Source of the DNA: Eubacterium sp.
GTDB lineage: Bacteria > Bacillota > Clostridia > Acetivibrionales > DSM-1351
DNA: 61,489 nucleotides
NCBI GenBank assembly: GCA_029266335.1
Contig: JAQSXC010000024.1
Location: 1 to 61,489 of the forward strand
Reading direction: 5' to 3'
This document shows positions 35,826-44,596 of the stretch, piece by piece (position 1 is the stretch's first letter; each line of letters starts with the position of its first letter). A program made the translations under genes and the position numbers. The notes beneath the pieces are model-generated. The model was not told the DNA's origin. It was given only the letters and a program-made list of their open reading frames with translations, and ran no database searches.

Positions 35826-37208
35826 TTACTGTGTGGCTTTATTTGATACTTTCAATACCCTTTCCAGCGGAAACAACAGAGACATTGTAGTTCCCTTGTT
35901 AACTGCACTGTTGATTTTAAGATTTCCGTTGTGAGAACTCATAACCTTGTAACAATAACTTAAACCCAGGCCGAAATTATTTTTTCCTTTTTTTGTAGAA
36001 TAGAACGGAGTCATAACTTTTTCCAAGGCTTCTCTTTGAATTCCTACTCCGTTATCCACTATTGATATACAGAATTTTTGATCCTTTATTTCAGAATATA
36101 CATAAATCAACCCTTCGTTTTCTATAGCTTCGATAGCATTTATTAAAAGATTTCTAATTACTTCCGATATATGTATGGCATCAATCATAATGGTAGCATC
36201 ATCTTTGATTTTATTGACAATTTCAATTTTCTTTCCGTAAGTTAATGGAAGCACCTGTTCTACGGCTTTTTCCACTAAAATTTTGAGAAAATATGGTTCA
36301 ATATCCATCTCCATGGTTCTGAATTTATTAATTTTATGTGTAAATTCAGTGAGATTTTTACAGGACTCTTTAATTATGGACAGTTTTCGTTCAGTACCGG
36401 GACTGGCAGCCTCAACAGATCGGATTGTATCAACACAGAGGTTTATGGTTGAGGCTTCATTTTTTATTGCATGAGAAACCATACTCATACCATTTATCAT
36501 TGTATCTATAGTCTCATCCAGATTAACTCTTTCAACCTTGAACCTTACACCCAGAATTCCATGCTTTACAGCCAGATATACAAACACAACAAACTGGAAC
36601 AGGATAATCCAGATATTCAAATACCATACTTCATGGTAACCTACCGCTACAGATAAATAACTTGTCCACATAATACCAAGTGTTGTGGGTATTGCAAAAA
36701 CACTGGTAACAATCTTATTATACTTTTTTTGAGAATCATTTTCCTTTAAAATACTGATCACTAGTATTATTATGGATGCCAGCGTGTAAAGAACCACCCA
36801 GGCCGAAAGTATTTTATAATCTGGTTCAAAATATGGAGTGAGCGGGTAAAGAATAAACATTAGAATACTAGGGATGGAAAGTAATATAACAATAATTCCT
36901 TTAATATTATTTTGAATCTTTAAATCCAGGAAATTGGTAAGAAACAGTACAAAGCATATCAAAGCATATGTAGCCAAATAATGTTGTAATATATCTGCGG
37001 CGCCCTTGCCCAGCAGGCAAAGTAAATAAAGTTTATCATTATTATATTGTTCAGCGAATGGAATTATATCATCCTTGAAAATAACTGCAACACCGCCAAA
37101 ACCATTCAAAATCAAGCAACCGCTTCCCCACCACGCCCACGGTGTCTTGGGATTGGCATATATCAGCAGTATTGCAATAAGCCATAATAATATAAAAATT
37201 ACAAACAT
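35826..37208 (-). CDS. Orphan sensor histidine kinase with multi-helix membrane domain
   Basis: About 460 residues. The first 225 residues hold about seven hydrophobic helices, a 7TM-like sensing module. A dimerisation helix follows (MVSHAIKNEASTI, phospho-acceptor His), then a HATPase domain with EVIRNLLINAIEAIE (N box), DNGVGI (G1) and FGLGLSYC (G2). GGGAG lies 8 bases before the ATG at 37208; a GTG two codons earlier is less likely. No response regulator is adjacent, so it is an orphan kinase; clostridial orphan kinases often feed Spo0A, which would be one test. Confidence 0.87.
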   Translation of the reverse strand: MFVIFILLWLIAILLIYANPKTPWAWWGSGCLILNGFGGVAVIFKDDIIPFAEQYNNDKLYLLCLLGKGAADILQHYLATYALICFVLFLTNFLDLKIQNNIKGIIVILLSIPSILMFILYPLTPYFEPDYKILSAWVVLYTLASIIILVISILKENDSQKKYNKIVTSVFAIPTTLGIMWTSYLSVAVGYHEVWYLNIWIILFQFVVFVYLAVKHGILGVRFKVERVNLDETIDTMINGMSMVSHAIKNEASTINLCVDTIRSVEAASPGTERKLSIIKESCKNLTEFTHKINKFRTMEMDIEPYFLKILVEKAVEQVLPLTYGKKIEIVNKIKDDATIMIDAIHISEVIRNLLINAIEAIENEGLIYVYSEIKDQKFCISIVDNGVGIQREALEKVMTPFYSTKKGKNNFGLGLSYCYKVMSSHNGNLKINSAVNKGTTMSLLFPLERVLKVSNKATQ

Positions 37209-37331
37209 GACCACTTCTCCCGTTTAGATTTTAAGCTACGGTAACCGATCATATTTTACCATAATTTATAATTTTATTCAACTCGCAGGATAATCAAGGT
37301 TTAGTCATAAATTCAGTAATTATTTGTACAA

Positions 37332-38210
37332 TTATTTATTTAAGTTTCTTACGTATTCAATTATTTGCCTGGCTGCCAGTGCCCCCTGCCCTACTGCTGT
37401 TGAAATCTGTTTCAGTCCTCCGGTACAATCCCCGGCTGCAAACAGGCCGCTCATGTTTGTTTTTTGTTTGTCATCAACAACAATAGCATTCTTATTTGTA
37501 ATAACTCCTAATTTTCTGGCAAAATCAACACTTGATGCCGAATCGTATGCTATAAATAAGCCATCGAGCTTTTCCCTGGTACCGTCTTCAAAAACAAGAC
37601 ATTCAAGGGCGTCATTACCATCAACACTTTTAATGACATCTTTATTGATTTTAAAACCTGCCGCTATATTTTTATATTTATCTGATAACTCCAGCTCTTT
37701 ACCATTGGTATAAATAGTTATATCTTTGGACAACGGCTCCAATTCCATAGCTTCATGTATCGCAAAGTCCTTATAGCCCAGCAGTCCCACCTTTAATCCC
37801 CTGTAAAAAAAGCCGTCACAAGTTGTACAGTAACTGATACCATTGCCTTCAAAATCTGCAATTCTTTCAATCCTGACCCTTGCTATCTGTTGTCCTGTTG
37901 CCAGCAGCAATGCCTTACTGGAATAGTTTTCACCGGTGGTATAAACCTCAAAGAATTCTCCTTTTTCAAGAGCTATAACTTCACTATTTTCGAACTTAAC
38001 ACCTAATTTTGAGGCCTGTTTCTCCCCCTGTTCCAGTAGATATTTCCCGGAGACGGGTTCGGCAAAGCCAAAATAGTTTTCTATTCTGTCAGCCTTTAGA
38101 AGAACACTCTTATCCTGGCCTATCACCAGAGTTCTCAAACCGGCCCGAACGGTATATATAGCTGCAGATAGTCCGGCAGGGCCTTTACCGATAATAATTA
38201 CATCAAACAT
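37332..38210 (-). CDS. Thioredoxin reductase-like flavoprotein lacking NADPH motifs
   Basis: A 292-residue flavoprotein. FAD motifs are intact: IIGKGPAGLSAA (residues 7-18), the ATG element, and GLFAAGDCTGG near the C-terminus. The redox-active pair is present as CTTCDG (Cys128, Cys131). The second Rossmann motif, normally GGGxSAxEEA, reads GLLGYKDFAIHEA, and the HRR arginine motif is replaced by YTNGKE. Clostridial ferredoxin-dependent flavin thioredoxin reductases and related deeply rooted reductases show this loss. So it is a dithiol reductase whose electron donor may not be NADPH. GGAGG precedes the ATG. Confidence 0.85.
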   Translation of the reverse strand: MFDVIIIGKGPAGLSAAIYTVRAGLRTLVIGQDKSVLLKADRIENYFGFAEPVSGKYLLEQGEKQASKLGVKFENSEVIALEKGEFFEVYTTGENYSSKALLLATGQQIARVRIERIADFEGNGISYCTTCDGFFYRGLKVGLLGYKDFAIHEAMELEPLSKDITIYTNGKELELSDKYKNIAAGFKINKDVIKSVDGNDALECLVFEDGTREKLDGLFIAYDSASSVDFARKLGVITNKNAIVVDDKQKTNMSGLFAAGDCTGGLKQISTAVGQGALAARQIIEYVRNLNK

Positions 38211-38377
38211 ATTTCCTCCGATATACTACATATTCATGTAGAATTATAAAATTGAAAAGCTTATTTATATAATATACCAACAATATGTTTTTATAAAAAT
38301 AATTTTTGCAGGTGTAACAACTTATTTCGAAACATCATAGTATGCATTATCTTAAATATTTTATTGGAGGTAAAGTT

Positions 38378-38575
38378 ATGGGATGTTTTGGTGGATCAAA
38401 TAATTGTTTTGGAGGCACGGGAATTATATTCATAATAATCTTTTTATTCCTCTTCTGTAACAACGGATCCGGTATCTTCTCAGACCTGTTTGAAGATTGC
38501 ACATTAGTTTGGATTGCAATAATTCTTTTGTTATTGTTCCTCTGCAACAGCGACAATTGCAGCGATAATTGCTAA
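38378..38575 (+). CDS. Small Cys-rich membrane protein
   Basis: A 65-residue protein starting MGCFGGSNNCFGG, then a hydrophobic helix (IIFIIIFLFLFC), a short acidic loop (DLFEDC) and a second helix, ending in CNSDNCSDNC. Six or more cysteines lie on the outsides of the two helices. GGAGG is 7 bases before the ATG at 38378; the open frame continues 12 codons upstream without support. I do not recognise the family; short glycine/cysteine-rich membrane proteins of this style are common in clostridial spores. Function unknown. Confidence 0.7.
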   Translation: MGCFGGSNNCFGGTGIIFIIIFLFLFCNNGSGIFSDLFEDCTLVWIAIILLLLFLCNSDNCSDNC

Positions 38576-38585
38576 TCTAATTGTG

Positions 38586-38760
38586 CCGGTCCATAGAGTT
38601 TCTAAAAGGAGTACCATAAATATGACAGTGACTTTCAGAAACTCGATGCGTTTTATAACGCAGATGTGCTATTGACACAAGAGATCATCGGTACATCAAA
38701 GTAAGTATTTGAATAGAAGCTTGAGTTATACAACCAGGCTTCTATTCAAATTAACAAAAT
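38586..38760 (+). other. Structured intergenic segment with possible leader peptide
   Basis: GAGTTTCT (38596-38603) pairs with AGAAACTC (38637-38644), enclosing AAAAGGAG and an ATG at 38622 that opens a 17-codon ORF (MTVTFRNSMRFITQMCY). Further hairpins follow at TGCGTT/AACGCA (38647-38662) and TGTG/CACA. A 13-base-arm stem (38708-38720 with 38738-38750) and a later TTTTT resemble a weak terminator. It could be an attenuator or a small RNA upstream of the 38839 gene. Confidence 0.4.
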
Positions 38761-38838
38761 TAGTTTTTACATAATAGGCTTGTCAGGCAGCATACAATGT
38801 AGTAACAATTAAATTTATACATAAACCGGAGGTTATTT

Positions 38839-39156
38839 ATGAGTGAATCTTCATTGAGCAAAAAGTTACAGGAACTATTGGCGGATAAAATGGTTCAATC
38901 CAAATTAAATCAGGCTATTGAAATGTTAAAAAAGGATAATACCGATGATTTGGCTAAGAAGCTTGATAAGGTTGATAAGAATGAATTAATGAACAAAATA
39001 AATGAATATGACGAGGAAAAAATAAAAAATATTAAGATTGATAAGGAAGAAATCAAGAAAAAAATCACCAAAACCGATCTGGATAAATTGGAAAAAATTC
39101 TTGGAAAAGACAGTGAAGCAATAATGAAAAAAGTGAATGATTACTTAAATTCCTAA
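38839..39156 (+). CDS. Small charged helical protein, function unknown
   Basis: A 105-residue protein rich in Lys, Asp and Glu, with regular heptad-like helices and repeats such as KKLDKVDKNEL and DKEEIKKKITKTDLDKLEKIL. No signal peptide or membrane segment. GGAGG lies before the ATG. It begins a plus-strand trio of small genes with short gaps (32 and 35 bases) that look co-transcribed. I do not recognise the family; a sporulation-linked role is suggested only by the company it keeps. Confidence 0.75.
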   Translation: MSESSLSKKLQELLADKMVQSKLNQAIEMLKKDNTDDLAKKLDKVDKNELMNKINEYDEEKIKNIKIDKEEIKKKITKTDLDKLEKILGKDSEAIMKKVNDYLNS

Positions 39157-39188
39157 AGCTATAAGGAAGCTCTTATGGAGGTATTCAA

Positions 39189-39587
39189 ATGAGTGACGAC
39201 ATGGGTGACAAAATTAAGCAAATAGCAGATATGCTGGGACAAAACTCAAATCCCAATATTCCTGACAATGTCAAGGGATTATTAAGCATGCTCATGTCCA
39301 ATACCGGTACAAAAGATGAAACCGCTGAGGAGGAGCCACAACAAACATCCAGAGCTCACGAAAAAACAAATAATAACGACTCCGACGACTTTGCCGATAT
39401 GGCCAGAAAGATGAAAAAAGCAATGGGTATGTTGAATACAGGAAATGACCCCAGAGTAAACCTTTTAAACGCCATAAGGCCCTATTTAAATAAAAATAGG
39501 CAAAGAAAGCTTCAAACCTGTATAAAACTTATGCGAATCGGCAGTTTGACTCAATTGCTGGATGATTCGGAAGAGCGGCCTGTATAA
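39189..39587 (+). CDS. Small protein with NDPRVNLLNAIRPYL motif
   Basis: A 132-residue protein. The N-terminal third is a small helical segment (DMGDKIKQIADMLG), the middle is acidic and disordered, and the C-terminal part DPRVNLLNAIRPYLNKNRQRKLQTCIKLMRIGSL resembles a motif I associate with small proteins of sporulating clostridia. GGAGG precedes the ATG. Second gene of the trio. Function unknown. Confidence 0.75.
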   Translation: MSDDMGDKIKQIADMLGQNSNPNIPDNVKGLLSMLMSNTGTKDETAEEEPQQTSRAHEKTNNNDSDDFADMARKMKKAMGMLNTGNDPRVNLLNAIRPYLNKNRQRKLQTCIKLMRIGSLTQLLDDSEERPV

Positions 39588-39622
39588 GGAACATGTGAAT
39601 AACTGGAATTGGAGTGAATGAA

Positions 39623-39988
39623 ATGGCTTACAGGAAGCGTGCTTCAAAATCTCGAAGGTATAAAAGAGCACATTCTAATGTGACTTCTCATAATGAAGAG
39701 CATGCTATGGTGGAGGAAAAAGTCCCACAGGAAGAAATACCGGCATCAAAGGCTGACGAGGCACCATCTCAGGAAAGAAAAAAATCCCAGCCTCTTGGTT
39801 TTCTCTCCTCACTTTTTGGTGGAGATAAAGCGGAAAGGTCGGGAAATCCTCTTATTAACATATTTGATTTTGATATTTATATTGACGACTTAATTCTTGC
39901 CGGATTGATTATACTTATACTTACCGACAAAGCTCAGGATGAAATACTTCTTATCGTCCTCGTGTATTTATTGTTGGACATTTTTTAA
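39623..39988 (+). CDS. Small protein with basic N-terminus and hydrophobic C-terminus
   Basis: About 121 residues. It begins with a basic segment (YRKRASKSRRYKRAH), has a Glu/Pro/Lys linker, GFLSSLFGG, and ends in FDFDIYIDDLILAGLIILIL...LLIVLVYLLLDIF, a C-terminal hairpin-like hydrophobic region. GGAG lies 8-11 bases before the ATG at 39623; GTG at 39614 is less likely. Its last 4 bases overlap the convergent membrane-protein gene. This C-terminal pattern recurs in clostridial sporulation-locus proteins in my recollection, but no function is known. Confidence 0.75.
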   Translation: MAYRKRASKSRRYKRAHSNVTSHNEEHAMVEEKVPQEEIPASKADEAPSQERKKSQPLGFLSSLFGGDKAERSGNPLINIFDFDIYIDDLILAGLIILILTDKAQDEILLIVLVYLLLDIF

Positions 39989-40872
39989 GCATTGGATTTT
40001 TTAAACTGGCCTTTGTCGCTGAGTTTTTTAAAGGCCGAAAATACAAAGCATACCGTCACTGCAATATATATTGTTTTGAATACAATGTTAACAATCAATA
40101 ATATATTGCTGGTAAAACCAGATACCACCTGGGCATTAGCCATTGAGAAATTAGCGATAACATATATTGCATCAAAAAGTATAAGCAAAATATCAAAAAC
40201 AATAAATTTGGTCAGTAATGTCCAAAAATTATTGTCTGATATTTTTTTTGCTATTTTAAAATGATTTTTGCTATTTATAAAAGCGGACGGATACCAGAAA
40301 ACAATATATTGCCTGAAAAAAGCATAACTGAAAAACAGTACTATGATGGTTACTATAAATAATAGTACTCCAGCTATTATATTCACATCCCCGCTTAAGG
40401 CATTATCTATAAAGATAGCAGCCGGCACAGAGGCAATTATCACGTATATAACAAATATAATTACAGTGCTTAAAGTCCATAAATTTACCGAAACCATTCT
40501 GAGGAAGTATTTTCTTATACCTGAAAGAAATTCGCTTCCGGTCTTCTTGGGTTTCCCCTCTACTGCGTTTGTCAGAATATAAAAATATCCGGAAAGAAGT
40601 ACTCCAAAAACCAAAGCGGCGGCTATAACCAGAATTATAAGGGCAAGTATGATTTTCACAGCAGTCTGTGGAATCAGTACGGTATCAATCAGGAATTGTA
40701 TAATATTTATATAGTCATCAAAGGGGCTGCCTGTCTTAAACATTGTTATGCCGTAAAAAAGTGTCATCAGCAGGTTCTCAATAAAGCATAGCAATGTACT
40801 TATTATTATGGTCAAAATTAGTATTGATGGCCTTTTTGCAAGTAAACGGACAGCGTTATTAATTGTTTCCAT
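39985..40872 (-). CDS. Polytopic membrane protein, six helices
   Basis: A 295-residue integral membrane protein with about six hydrophobic helices, an N-terminal amphipathic NNAVRLLAKRPSILIL and conserved small residues. The layout (helix pair, loop with KYFLRMVSVNLW, then four helices) resembles the membrane domain family found in glycerophosphodiester phosphodiesterase-type and DUF-labelled clostridial proteins. GAAGGA precedes the ATG. No catalytic residues are obvious. Confidence 0.75.
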   Translation of the reverse strand: METINNAVRLLAKRPSILILTIIISTLLCFIENLLMTLFYGITMFKTGSPFDDYINIIQFLIDTVLIPQTAVKIILALIILVIAAALVFGVLLSGYFYILTNAVEGKPKKTGSEFLSGIRKYFLRMVSVNLWTLSTVIIFVIYVIIASVPAAIFIDNALSGDVNIIAGVLLFIVTIIVLFFSYAFFRQYIVFWYPSAFINSKNHFKIAKKISDNNFWTLLTKFIVFDILLILFDAIYVIANFSMANAQVVSGFTSNILLIVNIVFKTIYIAVTVCFVFSAFKKLSDKGQFKKSNA

Positions 40873-41008
40873 TAGTTGGTCCTTCTTTCATCTTTCTCTA
40901 TAAAATGTATGGCATGCCTGCCACATATCGAAATTCATAACATAGCCCGGCATGAGCCGCAACCAAACTGCAAGGCGGCGAAATGCAGCACTATTATCTT
41001 CCTCTGTC

Positions 41009-41061
41009 ATTATTATCCTCAAAAAGTTTTTTGTTTTTACATACTTTTTGAGGATAATAAT
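41009..41061. repeat. 19-base perfect inverted repeat
   Basis: Arms 41009-41027 and 41043-41061, TTATTATCCTCAAAAAGT type, with a 15-base T-rich loop. It lies 53 bases below the tex stop on the minus strand. It may be a terminator for tex, but no T-tract follows the stem on that strand. Confidence 0.6.
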
Positions 41062-41113
41062 TTAAATAATACCATAATTAATTCTTCAAATAAAGCCTGT
41101 AGGCAGGATTAAA

Positions 41114-43267
41114 CTAGTTTATTTCCCTCATGCTCAGGGAGATTCGCTTTCTGTCGGCATCTACCTCCATTACCCTGACTTTTACAATATCTCCTACTGC
41201 TACAACCTCCATGGGATTTTTAACAAATCGATCGGCCAGTTGTGATATGTGAACAAGGCCATCCTGATGTACACCTATATCCACAAAAGCACCAAAATCA
41301 GCAACATTTCTGACTGTACCGGTTAAAATCATTCCCGGCTTAAGGTCCTCCAAATGAAGAACATCTGTATGGAGTATTGGCTTTGGAAGTTCATCTCTGG
41401 GATCTCTTCCCGGCTTAAGAAGCTCATTTATTATATCTTTTAGAGTAGGCAGTCCGATTCCCAGTTCTTCTGAAACTTTTCCCCTTCCGGCCTGTTCTAC
41501 CTTCTTATCCAGATCAATCAGATTTTTATGGCTGACATCCGCCAAATTATACCCCAGCTTTTTCAGCAGCTTTTCGGCAGCGGAATAGGATTCGGGATGT
41601 ACCGAGGTATTGTCCAGTATATTGTCACCATCGGTAATACGGAGAAAACCTGCGCATTGCTCAAAGGTCTTACCCCCGAGCTTCTTAACTTTTTTTATCT
41701 CACTTCTGCTTTTAAACTTGCCGTTTTCCTCTCTATACTCAACAACATTTTTTGCTACAGCTGAAGAAATTCCGGAAATATAGGATAATAGGGGCGCAGA
41801 AGCAGTATTAAGATCAACTCCCACATTATTAACGCAATCCTCTACTACTCCACCCAGAGATTCATCCAGTCTTTTCTGGTTCATATCATGCTGATACTGT
41901 CCTACCCCGATAGCTTTAGGATCAATCTTAACCAATTCGGCCAAAGGATCCTGAAGTCTTCTGGCTATGGATACGGCACTTCTTAAGGCAACATCAAATT
42001 CAGGAAATTCTTCGGCACCCAGCTTGGAGGCAGAATATACAGAAGCTCCGGCTTCACTGACTACCATATAATAAACCTTTCTGTCAATTTCCTTTAAAAG
42101 CTCTACTACAAAAAGCTCGGATTCTTTTGAAGCCGTACCGTTTCCGATAGATATAATATCCACCTTGTGTTTTTCGATAAGCTGCCTGAGTTTTACTTTT
42201 GCCTCTTCAATTTTGTTTTGAGGCGGTGTAGGGTAAATAACTGTTGTAGTCAATACTTTTCCGATTTCATCTACCACTGCAATTTTACAGCCTGTTCTGT
42301 AGGCCGGGTCAAGACCTAAAACCACCCGGTCTTTAACCGGAGGCTGAAGCAGAAGATTTCTCAAATTTTCCGCAAACACTTTCATGGCCTGCTCCTGTGC
42401 ATTCTCAGACAGCTGATTTCTTATATCCCTCTCCAGTGAAGGGAAAATAAGCCTGCTATAAGAATCTTCAATAGCATCTTCAACATATCCGGCCATTTCC
42501 GAATTGGTCCCTTTTATATTCTTCCCCTTCAGATATGCAATACACAAGGCGCTGTCAATATCTATCTTTACCTGCAGAAAATCTTCCTTTTCCCCTCTAT
42601 TCAAAGCCAAAACTCTGTGGTTTGCTATCTTTGATACCGGTTCTTTAAAATCATAATACATTCTGTAAACAGAATCTTCCTCTTTTTTGGCTGTAGAAAT
42701 AATCATTCCATTACGGAAAATTGTCTCACGTAATACCTTTCTGTATTCAGCATTATCAGAAACCTCTTCGGCAATTATGTCCATGGCTCCGGCCAAGGCC
42801 TCCTCAACCGTATTTACTCCCTTTTCAGCATCAATATAGCCTGAGGCAATCTGGCTGACAGGAGTCTTTGACGGCATTTGTGCAAAAATTATTGCTGCCA
42901 GCGGTTCAAGCCCTTTCTCCTTTGCTACCGAAGCTCTTGTCTTTCTTTTTAGCTTATATGGCCTGTAAAGGTCTTCTATTTCCTGAAGGGTTACCGCTCT
43001 GTCCAGTGAAAGGGAAAGTTCTTCTGTCAGCTTTCCCTGCTCTTCTATGAGTCTTCTTACATCCTCACGCCTTTCATCAAGATTCCTCAGGTATACCAGA
43101 CGTTCATGTAGTTCTCTGAGTACCTGATCATTCAATTCGCCGGTAACTTCTTTTCTGTAACGTGCAATAAAGGGTATGGTATTTCCTTCATCTATAAGTT
43201 TAACTGTGTTTTGTACCTGAAAAGGCTTCAGGTTGAACTCTTTTATCAATTGTTCAATAATGTTCAT
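41114..43267 (-). CDS. tex: Tex-family S1 RNA-binding protein
   Basis: A 717-residue Tex protein. Order: N-terminal helical domain (IPFIARYRKEVTGELND near 32-48), central YqgF/RuvC-like domain with VLGLDPAYRTGCKIAVVD near 320-337, helix-hairpin-helix region (YREENGKFKSRSEIKKVKKLGGKTFEQCAGFLRI), and a C-terminal S1 domain (GMILTGTVRNVADFGAFVDIGVHQDGLVHISQL). Tex binds nucleic acid and affects transcription and translation. Full length for the family. GGAGG precedes the ATG. Confidence 0.95.
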   Translation of the reverse strand: MNIIEQLIKEFNLKPFQVQNTVKLIDEGNTIPFIARYRKEVTGELNDQVLRELHERLVYLRNLDERREDVRRLIEEQGKLTEELSLSLDRAVTLQEIEDLYRPYKLKRKTRASVAKEKGLEPLAAIIFAQMPSKTPVSQIASGYIDAEKGVNTVEEALAGAMDIIAEEVSDNAEYRKVLRETIFRNGMIISTAKKEEDSVYRMYYDFKEPVSKIANHRVLALNRGEKEDFLQVKIDIDSALCIAYLKGKNIKGTNSEMAGYVEDAIEDSYSRLIFPSLERDIRNQLSENAQEQAMKVFAENLRNLLLQPPVKDRVVLGLDPAYRTGCKIAVVDEIGKVLTTTVIYPTPPQNKIEEAKVKLRQLIEKHKVDIISIGNGTASKESELFVVELLKEIDRKVYYMVVSEAGASVYSASKLGAEEFPEFDVALRSAVSIARRLQDPLAELVKIDPKAIGVGQYQHDMNQKRLDESLGGVVEDCVNNVGVDLNTASAPLLSYISGISSAVAKNVVEYREENGKFKSRSEIKKVKKLGGKTFEQCAGFLRITDGDNILDNTSVHPESYSAAEKLLKKLGYNLADVSHKNLIDLDKKVEQAGRGKVSEELGIGLPTLKDIINELLKPGRDPRDELPKPILHTDVLHLEDLKPGMILTGTVRNVADFGAFVDIGVHQDGLVHISQLADRFVKNPMEVVAVGDIVKVRVMEVDADRKRISLSMREIN

Positions 43268-43312
43268 TTGTATCCTCCATTCCGCTGCTGTGCAGCGACA
43301 TATAAGTAATGA

Positions 43313-43341
43313 AAACCCGCTTGAGGGTTTTTAATGCGTGA
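43313..43341. repeat. Short hairpin upstream of tex
   Basis: AAAACCC-GCTTGA-GGGTTTTT near 43313-43333 forms a small stem with T-tract on the plus strand. It lies between the PfkB-type kinase (ending 43445) and tex. Further inverted pairing GCGTGAAAA / TTTTTCACGC spans 43333-43376. Confidence 0.45.
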
Positions 43342-43444
43342 AAATAGTTATGACGCAGTAAATTAATTTTTCACGCTAGCCTCCCGGATTTTTAATTTAT
43401 CTGTATTATTGTATCTGTCCAACAATGCTCCAAAAAGCTCGAAA

Positions 43445-44377
43445 TTATCCAATACTTTCTATTATCAAGCTCTGCTGTAATTTGTCCACCCTTGCAGTAT
43501 CAATAAGTCCTATGCCAAAGAATTCGGTATTTGATGCCCCACAAGCACAGCCTAACCGGAAACTATCAATTACAGACAGCCCTTCTGCCAGCCCTCTGGC
43601 CATCCCGGCAACCATTGAATCTCCCGAACCTATTGTGTTTAACACTTCAACCTTCAGGGGGAAGGCTTTCCAGGCTCCTTCCCCGGTGACAAGCAGTGCA
43701 CCTTTTTCTCCAAGAGAGGTAACTACAACCTTTACTCCGCGCTTTATGAGAGTTCTGCAAGCTGTAACAATCTGGTCATCATTTTCAAAGTTTGTATTAA
43801 AATGCATTGAAAGCTCCCTCAAATTCGGCTTTATCAGATATGGGCAAGCATTTATACCCTGTTTTAATACATCTCCGCTGGAATCAAGCATGGTTTTAAT
43901 CCCAATTTTTTTGGCTTCGGCTATGAGTTTTGCATAAGTATCGGGTCCAAGACCTTTTGGAAGCCCACCAGAGCAGACTAAGACACTGCTTTCAGCGACA
44001 CTTTCCATAAAGCTCGCCATAAACGCTTCCCAGGCCTGTCCGCTTATTGTCGGACCCTCCTCAAGGATCTCAGTTTCCCTGTTATTTACTTTATCAATTA
44101 TGTTGTTATTTGTTCTGGATTGCCCCTCCACTGCGACAAATCCGGTTCGGACACCAAGGTCAAGCAGGCATTTTTCCAGCCACTGTCCTGTACTTCCGGC
44201 TTTAAACCCCAGGGTCCTGACATCGACACCCAGCATTTTAGCAACTCTTGAGACATTTATTCCTTTGCCTCCTGCCGACTGAAGACAATTACCTACTCTA
44301 TATAAACCGCCTGCTGCAAAATTATCTATAATGTATATCTTATCTACAGCAGGGCTTAAAGATAATACGGTTATCAT
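43445..44377 (-). CDS. fruK: PfkB-family hexose kinase, 1-phosphofructokinase-like
   Basis: About 310 residues. SLSPAVDKIYIIDNF at the start, GGKGINVSRVAKMLG near residue 35 (substrate site), PKGLGPDTYAKLI, and GSGDSMVAGMARGL with catalytic Asp of GxGD. The set fits 1-phosphofructokinase and tagatose-6-phosphate kinase (LacC) type enzymes, which make fructose- or tagatose-1,6-bisphosphate. Start at 44377 (or the ATG at 44380) is chosen because GGGG lies 6 bases upstream; the frame continues about 35 codons further. No PTS or regulator is adjacent, so the sugar is uncertain. Confidence 0.85.
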   Translation of the reverse strand: MITVLSLSPAVDKIYIIDNFAAGGLYRVGNCLQSAGGKGINVSRVAKMLGVDVRTLGFKAGSTGQWLEKCLLDLGVRTGFVAVEGQSRTNNNIIDKVNNRETEILEEGPTISGQAWEAFMASFMESVAESSVLVCSGGLPKGLGPDTYAKLIAEAKKIGIKTMLDSSGDVLKQGINACPYLIKPNLRELSMHFNTNFENDDQIVTACRTLIKRGVKVVVTSLGEKGALLVTGEGAWKAFPLKVEVLNTIGSGDSMVAGMARGLAEGLSVIDSFRLGCACGASNTEFFGIGLIDTARVDKLQQSLIIESIG

Positions 44378-44539
44378 CATATACCCCATATTTCCAAATT
44401 GGTAAATCAGATTTATTATATCATTAAAATTCGGACCTGTGAAAGAAAGTACAAGAAAATTCGAAGGGAACTTTACCTTCAATTGGAACCCCGGATTACC
44501 TCAATAAAATACATTGAATAATTTATATATTTCAATAAG

Positions 44540-44583
44540 TACAAAAATAAGAATTGAGGTTGTCCCCAATTCTTATTTTTGTA
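44540..44583 (-). terminator. Inverted repeat / intrinsic terminator
   Basis: 17-base perfect arms, 44540-44556 and 44567-44583, with AAAAA/TTTTT. It lies 14 bases beyond the small ORF stop at 44597. Confidence 0.75.
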
Positions 44584-44596
44584 AAATTAATTCCTT

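Noticed and set aside
38347-38556. 69-codon frame opposite the small Cys-rich protein
   Set aside because: No ribosome site, and the opposite strand has a strong one with a coherent membrane protein.
41009-41061. 19-base inverted repeat as insertion-sequence ends
   Set aside because: The arms are only 15 bases apart with no flanking duplication; a simple hairpin fits better.
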